DNA of 64,000 nt from Halomonas alimentaria. Lineage in GTDB: Bacteria > Pseudomonadota > Gammaproteobacteria > Pseudomonadales > Halomonadaceae. Below the pieces are notes generated by a model that was given only the letters and a program-made list of their open reading frames with translations, was not told where the DNA came from and searched no databases. Position numbers and translations under genes: made by a program. The stretch spans positions 1,762,127 through 1,826,126 of the forward strand of contig NZ_WUTT01000001.1 of the NCBI RefSeq assembly GCF_009902005.1. Direction: 5' to 3'. Positions 63,927 to 64,000 of the stretch are shown here, piece by piece. How positions within the stretch are numbered: position 1 is the first letter of the stretch; each line of letters opens with the position of its first letter.

Positions 63927-64000
63927 TCATCGCATTTTGCCGGGAAACGCGGCACGGATCTTCAGGAAGAAGTATTCCGTGTCGCGGTACCCATAGGCCA
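63927..64000 (-). CDS. C-terminal tail of a probable IS transposase (cut by window)
   Basis: On the minus strand a frame enters from the right edge and reads AYGYRDTEYFFLKIRAAFPG, then KMR and a TGA stop. The GYRDxEYFxLKI pattern resembles the C-terminus of ISL3-type (IS204/IS1001/IS1165) transposases. Only 23 codons are visible, so the family is tentative and no inverted repeat can be seen. Confidence 0.5.
   Translation of the reverse strand, partial: AYGYRDTEYFFLKIRAAFPGKMR

Overview
The window is one contiguous, gene-dense piece of a high-GC gammaproteobacterial chromosome. Gene content and order (gshB-tonB-yqgE-ruvX, ygfB/pepP/ubiH/ubiI opposite zapA-6S RNA-ygfA, divergent fpr/finR-type LysR, xseB-ispA-dxs, glyQS-gmhB with parS sites) resemble Pseudomonas and relatives. 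The acidic protein composition and the overall mixture suggest a Halomonas-like member of the Halomonadaceae. That genus assignment is an inference from protein character and synteny; no rRNA is present. I see no tRNA, rRNA, CRISPR array, prophage or defence system, and no gap between genes exceeds 300 bases.

Layout. 1-7.6 kb: trmB (cut by the left edge), a DUF423 membrane protein, a thioesterase, malate synthase G (glcB) facing an alpha/beta hydrolase-lipoprotein pair, comM and ubiK. 7.6-12.5 kb: an ammonium module glnK-amtB-glnK with a sigma-54/NtrC-type promoter, then ferredoxin-NADP reductase divergent from its LysR regulator across a perfect palindrome. 12.5-20 kb: hemE/VanZ, ribA, a PAQR protein and the isoprenoid operon xseB-ispA-dxs-djlA. 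20-25 kb: serA, enoyl-CoA hydratase, an IclR regulator and pyrB. 25-31 kb: a leftward run yibN-secB-rsmE-cvfB-gshB-tonB-yqgE-ruvX. 31-43 kb: gpmI-envC-ctpA, ubiquinone hydroxylases with pepP and ygfB, zapA-6S RNA-ygfA, an overlooked 31-residue membrane protein, and ilvA. 43-60 kb: rpiA and a lipopolysaccharide (LPS) locus. 60-64 kb: glyQS, a cluster of parS centromere sites, gmhB, and the tail of a probable transposase at the right edge.

How the genes fit together. The LPS locus holds the heptose pathway (gmhB, hldE, hldD), Kdo transfer (waaA), heptose addition (an OpsX-type enzyme and waaF), a Kdo kinase (kdkA), several outer-core or O-chain glycosyltransferases, an O-antigen ligase, and an OpgB-like phosphoglycerol transferase. 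The OpsX + KdkA pair points to a Haemophilus-like phosphorylated single-Kdo inner core. The central glycosyltransferase block (about 48.5-56.2 kb) is visibly less GC-rich than its neighbours, as expected for a fast-evolving or transferred surface-polysaccharide segment. An IclR-type operator (TGGAA-N5-TTCCA) lies upstream of glcB, and a near-identical one lies upstream of the IclR-family gene at 22.6 kb, which suggests regulator and target lie in the same window. The parS cluster next to glyQS implies the right edge lies close to the chromosome origin.

No wholly novel multi-gene system is evident. The most useful leads are the parS cluster, the inner-core gene set, the IclR operator pair, and the small membrane protein with its own promoter and terminator.
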